A program made the position numbers and the translations under genes. Of a stretch of 64,000 nucleotides of DNA, positions 1-10,074 are shown piece by piece (position 1 is the first letter of the stretch; the number at the start of each line of letters is the position of its first letter). Location of the stretch: NCBI GenBank assembly GCA_902599655.1, contig CACKGC010000002.1, positions 1 to 64,000 of the forward strand, read 5' to 3'. This DNA is from an uncultured Fidelibacterota bacterium. Its GTDB lineage: Bacteria; Fidelibacterota; Marinisomatia; Marinisomatales; Marinisomataceae. The notes under the pieces were generated by a model that made no database searches, was not told the origin of the DNA, and saw nothing but the letters and a program-made list of their open reading frames with translations.

Positions 1-1
1 T

Positions 2-1636
2 AATGGATATGATAACTGGGCACCAGATAATAATACCGATAACATTACTTATTCTGATAATCCAGGAAAAGATAGTCAAAAGTCACAAATCCTTATTGCT
101 GATTACAAATATGATTTGGGTGAGCAAATTGTTGACTTTAACGTTGGAATGTCTAGTAATGAAACATTACATAGTTATGATTCAGACTGGGGTAATTACA
201 ACTTCTGGTTAAATTGGGATGGTGATGACCATCATGAGGACGATCATCATGATGATCATGGAGATGATCATGGTGATGATCATGATGATGACCATGATGA
301 TGATCACGATGAAGATCATGATGAGGATCATGATGAGGAATTTGATTTTATGTCATATGATTTCTTTGATTCATTTGAAAGAGATATTGACACAAGAACT
401 GTTGATTTGAGATTCAGATCTAATGTCAAAAATAATAATAAAGTTGATTATGTTTTCGGATTATATAATTCGACCTACGAAGAAACTACAGATGCAGCTG
501 GGTATGTATTTGGAGGATCTGCAACGGGGTTATCAACTGGATATGACATCATTACAAAATCATTATATGGTGAATTAGCCTATAATTTCGATAATCAATC
601 AACTTTTGCAGTGTCATTTAGACATGAAGCAAGAGACATTGATTATTTTGATTTTGAAAATGCGAGTGGAAGTTTTGAATTAGATGGTGATTGGAACACT
701 TCATTTAAAGTTTCATATGAAATGCATCCGACAAGTAACCTTCATTGGTATATATATGCAGCTGAAGGTTATCATCCAGCAGGTGTAAATCAGAATCCAT
801 ACTTAGACATGGAAGATAAAACTTATGATGATGAAATTTACACGGATGTGACAACTGGTATTAGATGGTACAAGGATAATATCAAGCTTTCTGCTTCTTT
901 GTTTTACTTGGAGCATGATGGCCACATCTTTGAAGCTTCAGAGCAGTTGGATCCATCAAATCCTAATGCGTTTGCATTCTTTAAACAAAATGCTGATTCA
1001 GGATATGAATATGGTACTGAAACGCATGGTGAATTCAGATTCTCAGATAAATTATCCATGGGTCTTTCTCTTGGATATATGAGTTCAGAAATCCATTTTG
1101 GTGACCATGATGACCATGGACATGGCGACCATCATGATGATCACGGCGATGACCATGGTGATGATCATGATGACCACGGTGACGACCATGATGGCGACGA
1201 CCATGACGACGACCATGACGATCACGGCGATGACCATGATGACCATGGAGACGATCACGATGACCACGGTGGACATGAAGGACACGCTGATCATGGACAA
1301 AAAGCTCATGCTCCAAACTGGAACTATAGTTTATCTGTAAACTATGATTTCACTCAGGACAGTTCATTAATGGTTGAAATTGCAGGTAAAGATGCCTTTA
1401 TCTTTGATTCAATGCATGATGAATATGAGTCAGAACCATATCATTTATTGAATGCATATTATTCACATACATTCAATAAGCTAAGATTAGGAGTTTATGC
1501 TAAAAATATTCTTGATGAGTCTTACGCAGACAGAGGATTTATTTTTGGTTTAGAACCTCCTCATTTCCATGAAGAACTATATAAATCATTTGGCCCTCCA
1601 AGAGAAATTGGAATGTCATTAACATATAGTTTCTAA
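2..1636 (+). CDS. TonB-dependent receptor, C-terminal beta-barrel part (5' end outside window), with two His/Asp-rich insertions
   Basis: Frame stays open to the left edge, so the ATG at 116 is probably internal. Barrel-like alternating strands and a C-terminal '...GVYAKNILDESYADRGF...PPREIGMSLTYSF' ending in aromatic F are typical of TonB-dependent receptors. Confidence 0.8.
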   Translation, partial: NGYDNWAPDNNTDNITYSDNPGKDSQKSQILIADYKYDLGEQIVDFNVGMSSNETLHSYDSDWGNYNFWLNWDGDDHHEDDHHDDHGDDHGDDHDDDHDDDHDEDHDEDHDEEFDFMSYDFFDSFERDIDTRTVDLRFRSNVKNNNKVDYVFGLYNSTYEETTDAAGYVFGGSATGLSTGYDIITKSLYGELAYNFDNQSTFAVSFRHEARDIDYFDFENASGSFELDGDWNTSFKVSYEMHPTSNLHWYIYAAEGYHPAGVNQNPYLDMEDKTYDDEIYTDVTTGIRWYKDNIKLSASLFYLEHDGHIFEASEQLDPSNPNAFAFFKQNADSGYEYGTETHGEFRFSDKLSMGLSLGYMSSEIHFGDHDDHGHGDHHDDHGDDHGDDHDDHGDDHDGDDHDDDHDDHGDDHDDHGDDHDDHGGHEGHADHGQKAHAPNWNYSLSVNYDFTQDSSLMVEIAGKDAFIFDSMHDEYESEPYHLLNAYYSHTFNKLRLGVYAKNILDESYADRGFIFGLEPPHFHEELYKSFGPPREIGMSLTYSF

Positions 1637-1647
1637 TGTCTTATTTT

Positions 1648-1683
1648 CATAATTTAGCGGGTATTATTGCCCGCTAAATTATG
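1648..1683 (+). promoter_or_regulatory. Perfect 14-bp inverted repeat (8-nt loop) ending in the polA start codon
   Basis: CATAATTTAGCGGG-TATTATTG-CCCGCTAAATTATG; the last 3 nt are the polA ATG. No T-tract follows. Confidence 0.8.
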
Positions 1684-4395
1684 AGCTCAACAAAACAAAA
1701 AAGATTATTCATTATTGATGGTTATGCTACCTTATATCGAGCGCATTACGCATTAATTAGAAATCCACTTACCAATACTGCAGGAACTCCAACAAGCGCC
1801 ATTTTTGGGTTTGCTAATCAAGTATTTCAATTAATTGATGAAGAAAAACCAGACTATTTAGTGGCAGCATTCGATTCTAAAGGGAAAAATTTTAGACATG
1901 AAATTTTTGAAGAATACAAAGCTAATCGATCTGAAATGCCAGATGAAATACAAACTCAATTACCATACTTATGGAAATTACTCGAAGCAATGAATATTCC
2001 TGTATTAAGAGTTGATGGTGTTGAAGCTGATGATATTATTGGAACTGTTGCTAAACAATGTGGTGATAGTGATTTACAGTGTAATATTGTGAGCGGTGAT
2101 AAAGATTTTATGCAATTAATTAATGATTCAACATTCCTATATGCTCCTCAAGCTAGAAAAAGAGAAAAAGAAATATTTAATGTTAATAAAGTTATAGAAA
2201 AATGGGGGGTAGGACCTGAAAACATCATTGATTTGCTTGGTCTTATGGGGGATAGCTCTGATAATGTTCCAGGTGTCCAAGGAGTCGGTCCAAAAACAGC
2301 TATGAAGCTCATTCAAGAGCATGGGAGTATTGAGAAAATTTATGAAAACATAGATTCTATTAAAAATGAAAAAATGAAGGATAAATTACTTTCAGATAAG
2401 GATAATGCTTTATTAAGTAAACAGCTTGTAACCATTCTTACAGATGTAAATATTGATTCTTCTGTAGATGATTTTGTTATCAAGGAAATGAACACGTCAA
2501 AACTTGAGGATATTTTCAAAGAGTTGGAGTTTTCTGGATTGCTTAAAAAAATTGGATCTACTGAAACCATTGAAAAAAAATCAGTAGATAGAAAGAAAGA
2601 TTACAAAAACATTCTAAATTTAGAAGATTTGATTGGCTTTGTTGAGTCGCTTGAGAAGGGCAAATGGTTATCAGTTGATTTAGAGACTACCTCTGTGAAT
2701 CCGATGGCAGCTGAAATCGTTGGATTTAGTTTTTCAACAAAGAAAGACACTGGATTTTATGTTCCAATTTTATTTAAGGATAAAAAAGAAAATTTATTTG
2801 GGAACAACGATTTAGATGAAGTAATTAGAATATTAAAACCATTTTTAGAAGATGAAAACATTCCAAAAACAGGACAAAATATTAAGTACGACGCTCTTAT
2901 TATGAAGCGTTTTGGAATTGATCTTAAGGGTATTGAATTTGATACTATGATTGCTGCACATTTATTAAATCCAAACGCTAGGTCATATAAGCTTGATAAC
3001 TTATCGTTAGCTCATTTGAACTACAAAATGGTACCGATTAAAGACTTAATTGGAGTTGGAAAAAATCAAATTACAATGGATCAAGTTTCTTTAGATGATA
3101 TCTCTTTTTATGCTGCAGAAGATGCAGATGTTGTTATTGAATTGACCGAAATTTTTATGAAAGACTTAAAAAAACAAAAGTTGTTTAATTATTTTAAGTC
3201 CATCGAAATAGATTTATTACCTGTGCTTATAGATATGCAATTCAATGGTATTTTTATTGATAAAGAATACTTAGAAAACAGATCCAATGAGATTGGAAAA
3301 AAAATCGAATCATTGGAATCAGAGATAATTAATCTAGCTGGAGAAGAATTCAACCTTAATTCATCACAACAGCTTGCAGTCATACTTTTTGACAAATTAA
3401 AACTTCCGATGATTAAGAAAAGGTCAACTGCAGAAGCTGTTTTAAGTGAGTTAAAGGATAAGCATCCTTTGCCAGAGCTAATTCTTTCATACAGAAAGTT
3501 GTATAAGTTAAAAAATACTTATTTGGATCCATTACCGTCTTATATTATTTCAGATACCCAGCGAGTTCACTCATCGTTCAATCAAACTATGACCGCTACT
3601 GGGAGATTGTCTACAAGCAGCCCTAATTTTCAAAACATTCCAATTAGAACGGAAGATGGTAAAGAAATAAGAAAAGCAATTAAAGCTCAATCAAATGAAT
3701 ATCAAATTTTTTCTGCAGACTATTCACAAGTTGAATTAAGAGTAATGGCGCATCTAAGTGGAGATGAATCATTAATTTCTGCATTAAATAATGGCGAAGA
3801 TATACATACTTTCACTGCAAAAAATATTTTCAATGTTGATAATGATGATATGGTCCTTCCAGAAATGAGAAGGATTGCTAAAATTGTAAACTTTGGGATA
3901 ATGTATGGAGCAGGTCCATTTAGATTAAGTCAAGAGCTTGATATTCCATTTGGAGAAGCAAAGCAAATTAAAGATGCATACTTTCAGAAATATCAAGGAA
4001 TTGAACAATATATTGAAAATTCTAAGCTACAGATTAAAGAAACCAAATCTGTTGAAACTTTATTAGGAAGAAAAAGAGCTGTTTGGGATTCAGACAGCCA
4101 AAATAAAATTCGAAGAGATGCGGCTGAGCGAATGGCAATTAATATGCCAATTCAAGGGACTGCTGCAGAAATGATTAAATTGGCCATGATTAAAATTCAT
4201 CGTCAAATGAATAAAGAAAATTTAAAATCTAAACTTATAATGCAAATTCATGATGAGTTGTTATTAGAAGTTCATCAAGATGAAATTGATTATATTTCAA
4301 AAATGGTAATTGAACATATGAGAAATGCAATGAAGCTTGATGTTCCAATTGAAATAGATTTTGGTATTGGTCCTTCATGGTATGAGGCGCATTAA
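1681..4395 (+). CDS. polA: DNA polymerase I
   Basis: 5'-3' exonuclease N-terminus (RLFIIDGYATLYRAHYAL), 3'-5' exonuclease motif (SVDLETTSV), polymerase motifs (DYSQVELRVMAHLSGD, IMQIHDELLLEV). Confidence 0.98.
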   Translation: MSSTKQKRLFIIDGYATLYRAHYALIRNPLTNTAGTPTSAIFGFANQVFQLIDEEKPDYLVAAFDSKGKNFRHEIFEEYKANRSEMPDEIQTQLPYLWKLLEAMNIPVLRVDGVEADDIIGTVAKQCGDSDLQCNIVSGDKDFMQLINDSTFLYAPQARKREKEIFNVNKVIEKWGVGPENIIDLLGLMGDSSDNVPGVQGVGPKTAMKLIQEHGSIEKIYENIDSIKNEKMKDKLLSDKDNALLSKQLVTILTDVNIDSSVDDFVIKEMNTSKLEDIFKELEFSGLLKKIGSTETIEKKSVDRKKDYKNILNLEDLIGFVESLEKGKWLSVDLETTSVNPMAAEIVGFSFSTKKDTGFYVPILFKDKKENLFGNNDLDEVIRILKPFLEDENIPKTGQNIKYDALIMKRFGIDLKGIEFDTMIAAHLLNPNARSYKLDNLSLAHLNYKMVPIKDLIGVGKNQITMDQVSLDDISFYAAEDADVVIELTEIFMKDLKKQKLFNYFKSIEIDLLPVLIDMQFNGIFIDKEYLENRSNEIGKKIESLESEIINLAGEEFNLNSSQQLAVILFDKLKLPMIKKRSTAEAVLSELKDKHPLPELILSYRKLYKLKNTYLDPLPSYIISDTQRVHSSFNQTMTATGRLSTSSPNFQNIPIRTEDGKEIRKAIKAQSNEYQIFSADYSQVELRVMAHLSGDESLISALNNGEDIHTFTAKNIFNVDNDDMVLPEMRRIAKIVNFGIMYGAGPFRLSQELDIPFGEAKQIKDAYFQKYQGIEQYIENSKLQIKETKSVETLLGRKRAVWDSDSQNKIRRDAAERMAINMPIQGTAAEMIKLAMIKIHRQMNKENLKSKLIMQIHDELLLEVHQDEIDYISKMVIEHMRNAMKLDVPIEIDFGIGPSWYEAH

Positions 4396-5492
4396 TGAGT
4401 TATTTAGGTCCAAAAGTTCATATTGATTTACAACAACTGAAAAAAAACTATCAAATAGTTAAGAGCGAAGTTGGAGAGATTCCTATCATGGCTACAGTAA
4501 AGGCAAATGCGTATGGGCATGGAGCCGTAGAAGTATCTAAAGCTCTAGAAGAAGAGGGAGTGAGATATTTAGCTGTGTTCACTATCGATGAAGGCATTGA
4601 ATTACGAGATGCTGGTATTAAAACAGATATTTTTATTTATGCAAAATTTGATCCATCAAGAATTGATGAAGCTTCTAAGCATAACCTAACTCTCAATATC
4701 TCATCATTTGATGATTTGAAAGTGCTAAAAGCATACGTTGGAAATACTATCAAAGTTCATTTAAAGATTGATACAGGTATGACAAGATTAGGAGTTCCAT
4801 TTGAAGAAGCTGAAGCATTTTTGCAAGAAGCAAATCAGCTTGATACCATTAAATTGGAGGGATTGTACTCTCATTTTGCCACTGCGGATGAAGGAGACCT
4901 TTCCTATGCTAATAGTCAGCTCAGTAAATTTAGTGACGTTGTAGAAATTTCTAAAAAATTAGATATGTCCTTTGATTTTGTTCATTGCAGTAACAGCGGA
5001 GCTATTTTGAATGTTGAAGATTCCAGATTTAATATGGTAAGAACTGGAATGCTTCTTTATGGAGCCTTTCCATCTGATGAAGTACCTCAAGAGCTTCCAA
5101 TTAAACCAGTTATGACATTTACGGCTCCTATTGTTGAAATTAGGGACGTTAAAGCTGGTACTCAAATTAGCTATGGTGGGGTTTATAAAACCAAATCAAA
5201 TACTCGAATAGCTGTTGTACAAGCTGGCTTTGCTGATGGAGTTCCACGTCCTTGGTATATTGATGGTTTTGTAAAGTTTCAAAATCAAGATTTTAAAATT
5301 ACCGGAAGAATTTGTATGGATCAGTTAATGATTGACATAGGATCTGCTGATTTAAACTTAGGGGATGAAGTATTGATTTTTGGAGCAAATGAGCATGGAA
5401 GTATTGATATTAATCACATTGCAAAAAAAATTGATTCTACTTCTTATGTTTTAGTTACTGCGCTTGGAATTCGTCCTAAAAGAATTTATTAA
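4395..5492 (+). CDS. alr: Alanine racemase
   Basis: PLP-lysine region VKANAYGHGA, HCSNSGAIL, RTGMLLYG, GRICMDQLMIDIG. Confidence 0.96.
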   Translation: MSYLGPKVHIDLQQLKKNYQIVKSEVGEIPIMATVKANAYGHGAVEVSKALEEEGVRYLAVFTIDEGIELRDAGIKTDIFIYAKFDPSRIDEASKHNLTLNISSFDDLKVLKAYVGNTIKVHLKIDTGMTRLGVPFEEAEAFLQEANQLDTIKLEGLYSHFATADEGDLSYANSQLSKFSDVVEISKKLDMSFDFVHCSNSGAILNVEDSRFNMVRTGMLLYGAFPSDEVPQELPIKPVMTFTAPIVEIRDVKAGTQISYGGVYKTKSNTRIAVVQAGFADGVPRPWYIDGFVKFQNQDFKITGRICMDQLMIDIGSADLNLGDEVLIFGANEHGSIDINHIAKKIDSTSYVLVTALGIRPKRIY

Positions 5493-5576
5493 TTCGAGGA
5501 GCAAATTAAAACCTAACCAAGGGTAAGAGAAAGGAATTAAGAGGTAATTTTAAACTTTAACTTGCTCCTCATTAAT
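5488..5576 (+). other. Structured intergenic element: long-range inverted repeat (possible small RNA or terminator-like structure)
   Basis: GAGGAGCAA (5496-5504) is the exact reverse complement of TTGCTCCTC (5562-5570), flanked by ATTAAT on both sides; an inner ACCT/AGGT pairing is possible. Confidence 0.4.
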
Positions 5577-5639
5577 ACTTATGTTTTTTTTAAAAAAAAG
5601 TTCCTCCTTTTTCTATTTATAGTTATTATACAAACAGAT

Positions 5640-5713
<74 letters not shown>

Positions 5714-5743
5714 CTAACCTCCAAATGAAAAAGGATATAAATA

Positions 5744-6952
5744 ATGAAGTTATACAAATCTTTTTTAATCGTTCTTTCAACACTACTAATTATGAATTGT
5801 AATTCCAATAATGATGAACAGTTGATGGAAAAAGCTAAAGAATTATCTCAAAAATTTATTATTACTGATGGCCACATTGATACTCCATGGAGAATGCATA
5901 AGTGGGGTTATGAAGATATTTCAAAAAGGTCTCCAGGTGACTTTGATTATGTTAGAGCAAAAGAAGGTGGGTTAGATGTTCCTTTTATGGCTATCTATGT
6001 TCCTGCAACTTACCAAGTAACTGGTGGTGCAAAAGAAAAAGCAGAAGAATTAATAGCTATTGTAGAAAGAATAGTTTCTGATCATCCAGATAAATTTGAG
6101 ATTGCTCATAGTCCTGAAGAAGCTGAAAGAATCGTGTCAGAAGGAAAAATAGCATTACCAATGGGTATGGAAAACGGAGCTCCACTCGAAGGAGATTTAT
6201 CCAACGTTCAATATTTTCATGACAAGGGCATTAGCTACATTACACTTACACACTCAGAAGATAACGCAATTTGCGACTCATCATACAATCTTGGAAAACG
6301 TACCCATAATGGTCTAAGTGCTTACGGAAGAGAAGTTGTGAAAGAAATGAATCGTGTAGGCATTATGGTAGACATTTCACACGTTTCTGATGACGCATTT
6401 TATCAAGTTATGGATGTTACCCAAGTTCCAGCAATTGCTTCACATTCATCATGTAGGCACTTTACTCCTGATTGGGAAAGAAATATGGATGATGACATGA
6501 TTAAAAGACTTGCAGAAAACGGTGGAGTTGTTCAAATAAATTTTGCATCATATTTTGTAGATCAAGCATCGAAAGATACCAAAGCTCCAATTGATGCTGA
6601 TGTTGCAAAGTATATTAAAGATAATAATTTAGATCCAACTGATTATGCGTCATACGATGAATATAGAAGAGAGCAATACGATAAAAGATTTTTATATGTT
6701 AGCTCTGAAAAAGTTGCTGATCATATTGATCATGTTGTCAATTTAGTTGGTATTGATCATGTAGGTTTTGGTTCTGACTTCGACGGAGTTGGTTATACAC
6801 TTCCAACGGATTTAAAAGGCCCAGAAGGGTTTCCTATGGTTATTTTTCATCTTCTAAAAAGAGGATATACCGAAGAGGAAATTGAAAAAATTTGCTATAA
6901 GAATGTATGGAGAGTTTGGAAAGCAACTGAAGAGTTCGCCAAACTTAACTAA
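5744..6952 (+). CDS. Membrane dipeptidase (peptidase M19 family), predicted lipoprotein
   Basis: Lipobox-like N-terminus (LLIMNCNSN), DGHIDTPWRM, SHSSCRHFTPDWERNM, DHVGFGSDFDGVG. Confidence 0.92.
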   Translation: MKLYKSFLIVLSTLLIMNCNSNNDEQLMEKAKELSQKFIITDGHIDTPWRMHKWGYEDISKRSPGDFDYVRAKEGGLDVPFMAIYVPATYQVTGGAKEKAEELIAIVERIVSDHPDKFEIAHSPEEAERIVSEGKIALPMGMENGAPLEGDLSNVQYFHDKGISYITLTHSEDNAICDSSYNLGKRTHNGLSAYGREVVKEMNRVGIMVDISHVSDDAFYQVMDVTQVPAIASHSSCRHFTPDWERNMDDDMIKRLAENGGVVQINFASYFVDQASKDTKAPIDADVAKYIKDNNLDPTDYASYDEYRREQYDKRFLYVSSEKVADHIDHVVNLVGIDHVGFGSDFDGVGYTLPTDLKGPEGFPMVIFHLLKRGYTEEEIEKICYKNVWRVWKATEEFAKLN

Positions 6953-7688
6953 GTACTTGTCTTAATCTTTCAAAGACTATAGCACTTACTGCAGTAGCAA
7001 CATTTAAAGAATTCATTTCATGGGACATAGGAATCGTTGCAAGAAAATCTGAATTTTTAAGTACTTGTTTGCTAATACCGCTTCCTTCACCTCCAAAAAT
7101 CAAAACTGATTTTCCTTTCAGATCAATAGCATACCAATCTTTTGCTTCAATATTATTTTCGAAACTTGTTATCCAAAAGTCATTGTCTTTAAAATGACTA
7201 ATAGCTTTATTGATATTTGTTACTGAAAATAAAGGCACTTTTGAGAACCCTCCTTGACTGACTTGCGCCACAGCGCTTGTCATTGAAACACTATTTCGAT
7301 CTGTAATAACAACTCCGTCAATATTTCCACCAGCACAAATTCTTAAGATTTGTCCTAAGTTGTGAGGATCTTGAACCTGATCAAGAACAACAAAACAAGC
7401 AGTTTCATTTTCAACTATCGGTAGTTCGTGAAAGGTTTTGGCTTGGGCTTTGATATAGATGCCTTGTGCTCTATTATTATCAACATATCTTTTAAAGCTT
7501 TCAGAATCAACTTTTTCAATTAGATTTTGTGGTATCTCTGTCAGTGCAGTATTCATTTTTTCACTGTTATCTGCAGGAGAATTTCTTTCAATGATTACTT
7601 GATTAACATCAATGATTGATGATTTAATAGCATCATGGCATCCATTTATGCCAAAAACTGTTATGCGATGTTTTGTAAAACTATTCAT
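6945..7688 (-). CDS. TrmH/SpoU family RNA 2'-O-methyltransferase (RlmB-like)
   Basis: LDQVQDPHNLGQILRICAGG, FGGEGSGISKQVL, IPMSHEMNSLNVATAVSAIVFE. Start chosen at internal Met by similarity to family N-termini; ORF extends to 7715. Confidence 0.93.
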   Translation of the reverse strand: MNSFTKHRITVFGINGCHDAIKSSIIDVNQVIIERNSPADNSEKMNTALTEIPQNLIEKVDSESFKRYVDNNRAQGIYIKAQAKTFHELPIVENETACFVVLDQVQDPHNLGQILRICAGGNIDGVVITDRNSVSMTSAVAQVSQGGFSKVPLFSVTNINKAISHFKDNDFWITSFENNIEAKDWYAIDLKGKSVLIFGGEGSGISKQVLKNSDFLATIPMSHEMNSLNVATAVSAIVFERLRQVLS

Positions 7689-7720
7689 AAAAATTTCTGT
7701 AAATTTTATAAACAATTTTA

Positions 7721-8119
7721 ATGATAAAAATTAAAGAATCAGAGTTACATTTTTCCTATGTTAGATCTAGCGGGCCAGGCGGACAACATGTCAATAAAGT
7801 TTCAACAGCTGTTCAATTAAAATATAATATATTCGAATCAGATATTTCTGATGAGATGAGACAGAGATTTATATCTGCCTATGGAAAAAGAATTTCAAAA
7901 AATGGATTTATAACAATTATTGCTCAATCTTATAAATCCCAGAAAAAAAATAAAGATGATGCTATAAATAGATTAGAAAAATTATTTAGCGATATTAAAA
8001 TACAAGCAAAAAGAATTCCTACGAAACCTTCGAGGAGTTCTAAAGTAAAAAGAGTTGAAACTAAAAAAAGAAGATCACAGGTAAAAAAAAGTAGAATGAA
8101 GGTAAGTTTAGATGATTAG
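7721..8119 (+). CDS. arfB: Peptidyl-tRNA hydrolase ArfB-like (class I release factor domain, GGQ)
   Basis: RSSGPGGQHVNKVST GGQ motif with basic C-terminal tail; about 132 aa, so not a full RF. Confidence 0.9.
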   Translation: MIKIKESELHFSYVRSSGPGGQHVNKVSTAVQLKYNIFESDISDEMRQRFISAYGKRISKNGFITIIAQSYKSQKKNKDDAINRLEKLFSDIKIQAKRIPTKPSRSSKVKRVETKKRRSQVKKSRMKVSLDD

Positions 8120-8651
8120 GTTGATTTTATCTCTATTATTTTTTGTAAATCTTTATGGGCAAGATGTCAGTGACAATGTTTCTGACAATATTCAACCTTT
8201 GCTCGTTGAGGAATTATCTGACCTAGAATTAATGTTAATTGCAAATATCAATACAAATGAAACTCTTGAAACTTTTTTTAAACTAGATGTGATTAATGAG
8301 TCAATTAAACTTAATGCTCCAGAATACAACAGATTTACTCGAAAGAACAATACTGGAATATTTTTTCCTGTAAATACTTCTACATCGCTTTATCTTGATG
8401 CTGGATTACCTGGCTGGGTTGAAGCAAGCAAATATATTTCTAATAATAACGATTCCTATTCAAGTGGTTTTTTTAATTCATCTCTAGATAAGTTCACATA
8501 TTACAACTCAAGAAAAGGTTTTTTAGATTCTGACAATTATTTTAAAGACCCATGGGATCAACGATCAGTGGATGATTATATTAGATATATTCACATGCCT
8601 CCAGTAATCAATCATTCAGAAATAAATACGATTTATGATAGAAATAGATAA
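8112..8651 (+). CDS. Hypothetical secreted protein
   Basis: Hydrophobic signal peptide (MIRLILSLLFFVNLYGQ); no recognisable domain; overlaps arfB and murE. Confidence 0.7.
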   Translation: MIRLILSLLFFVNLYGQDVSDNVSDNIQPLLVEELSDLELMLIANINTNETLETFFKLDVINESIKLNAPEYNRFTRKNNTGIFFPVNTSTSLYLDAGLPGWVEASKYISNNNDSYSSGFFNSSLDKFTYYNSRKGFLDSDNYFKDPWDQRSVDDYIRYIHMPPVINHSEINTIYDRNR

Positions 8652-10074
8652 AGTATTAAATACTATTCTAAATGAATCTATTGAACTGCCTAAAGTATTA
8701 GTTAAGGGTCTTACTAATAATTCCTTAAAAGTAAAAAAAGGATACATTTTTTTTGCTTTTAAAGGAGAGAATAATGATGGAAATGACTTCATTGAAGATG
8801 CATTTAAAAACGGAGCTTGCTTAGCGATTACCGATTCTGATAAGTTAAAATCTCAAAAAAATGTAGTTAAAGTTAAAGATGTCAGAATTGCAGCAGGCAT
8901 TGCTTGTTCAAATTTTTACAATTATCCTCAAAATAAAGTAAAGTTGATAGGAATTACTGGTACGAATGGTAAAACATCTACATCAACCATTTTAAAAAGC
9001 ATTTTAGATGCGAAAAATGAAAAAACGTTACAGATAGGCACAAGTGGAATAAAGCCTTCTTTTGAGATCAATCCTGGACTAACTACACCAGATATTTTTG
9101 ATTTGTATGAAATATTAAATCATGCAGTTAATGAAAATTACAAAAATGTTATATTGGAGGTTTCTTCTCACGCATTATCACAAAGAAGAATAGAAAACAT
9201 TTTTTTTGATATAACTGCATTTACAAATCTTACACTTGATCATTTAGATTATCACAAGACAATGGATGAATATTTTAGTGAAAAACTTAAACTTTTTAAG
9301 TTAAATAAAGATAATGGTTCTTCTGTTGTAATGATTGATAATGAGTATGGTAAAAGAATTACTGAGTTACATTCAAATGTCAAATGTATTTCTTTCAAAA
9401 CTGAAGATGCTGATTATTTTTGCACATCATATAGCATCAATAGTTTAGGAATAGCAGGTACTTTAGCGTGGGACTCCAAAACTTTAGACTTTGAATCAAA
9501 GCTTATTGGTTCATTTAATTTAGAAAACCTGATTCTTGCTGCATCAATTGCAATTGAGCTTAACATTTCAAGACAATTTATTATTGAGGGAATTAAAAAT
9601 TGTGAAAATATAGATGGAAGACTTCATTTGGTTAAAAATACAAGCAATCAAATGATATTTTTAGATTATGCACATTCACCTGATGCATATTTCAGGACTT
9701 TAAATGCTCTAAAAGAAAACTTTAGTCGACCTTTGAAAGTTCTTTTTGGCGCTGGAGGCGGTAGAGATAAGTCTAAAAGACCAAAAATGGCGGAAGTTGT
9801 TGAAAAATATTCTACAGAATGTTATCTAGCACCTGATAATCCTAGATTTGAAGACATTGAATTAATAAATAATGATGTAATTGAAGGATTTTCTAATGAA
9901 AATCATCATATTTTCAATGATAGAAAAGAAGCGCTTAAATTTGCTTTAACAAATTTAAAGTCAGATGAAATATTAATTATTTTTGGAAAAGGAACAGAAG
10001 AGTATCAAGAAATTAATGGTACGAAACATTTTTATTCTGATAGTGATATAATTAAAGAATTTTATGAGAATTGA
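8635..10074 (+). CDS. murE: UDP-N-acetylmuramyl-tripeptide synthetase
   Basis: GITGTNGKTSTSTIL, LEVSSHAL, LDYAHSPDAY, GAGGGRDKSKRP. Confidence 0.96.
   Translation: MIEIDKVLNTILNESIELPKVLVKGLTNNSLKVKKGYIFFAFKGENNDGNDFIEDAFKNGACLAITDSDKLKSQKNVVKVKDVRIAAGIACSNFYNYPQNKVKLIGITGTNGKTSTSTILKSILDAKNEKTLQIGTSGIKPSFEINPGLTTPDIFDLYEILNHAVNENYKNVILEVSSHALSQRRIENIFFDITAFTNLTLDHLDYHKTMDEYFSEKLKLFKLNKDNGSSVVMIDNEYGKRITELHSNVKCISFKTEDADYFCTSYSINSLGIAGTLAWDSKTLDFESKLIGSFNLENLILAASIAIELNISRQFIIEGIKNCENIDGRLHLVKNTSNQMIFLDYAHSPDAYFRTLNALKENFSRPLKVLFGAGGGRDKSKRPKMAEVVEKYSTECYLAPDNPRFEDIELINNDVIEGFSNENHHIFNDRKEALKFALTNLKSDEILIIFGKGTEEYQEINGTKHFYSDSDIIKEFYEN

Noticed and set aside
3-212. 69-aa ORF at the left edge
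   Set aside because: Overlaps the open receptor frame, which continues to the window edge with barrel-like sequence (NGYDNWAPDNNTD...).
226-1308. Possible CRISPR-like or minisatellite array
   Set aside because: Repeats are short degenerate GAT/CAT/GAC codons within a coding frame with no spacers.
1035-1340. Antisense and alternate-frame ORFs in the His/Asp-rich segment (93, 74 and 80 aa)
   Set aside because: They are by-products of GAT/CAT-rich repeats lacking stop codons; highly repetitive translations and the true frame is the receptor.
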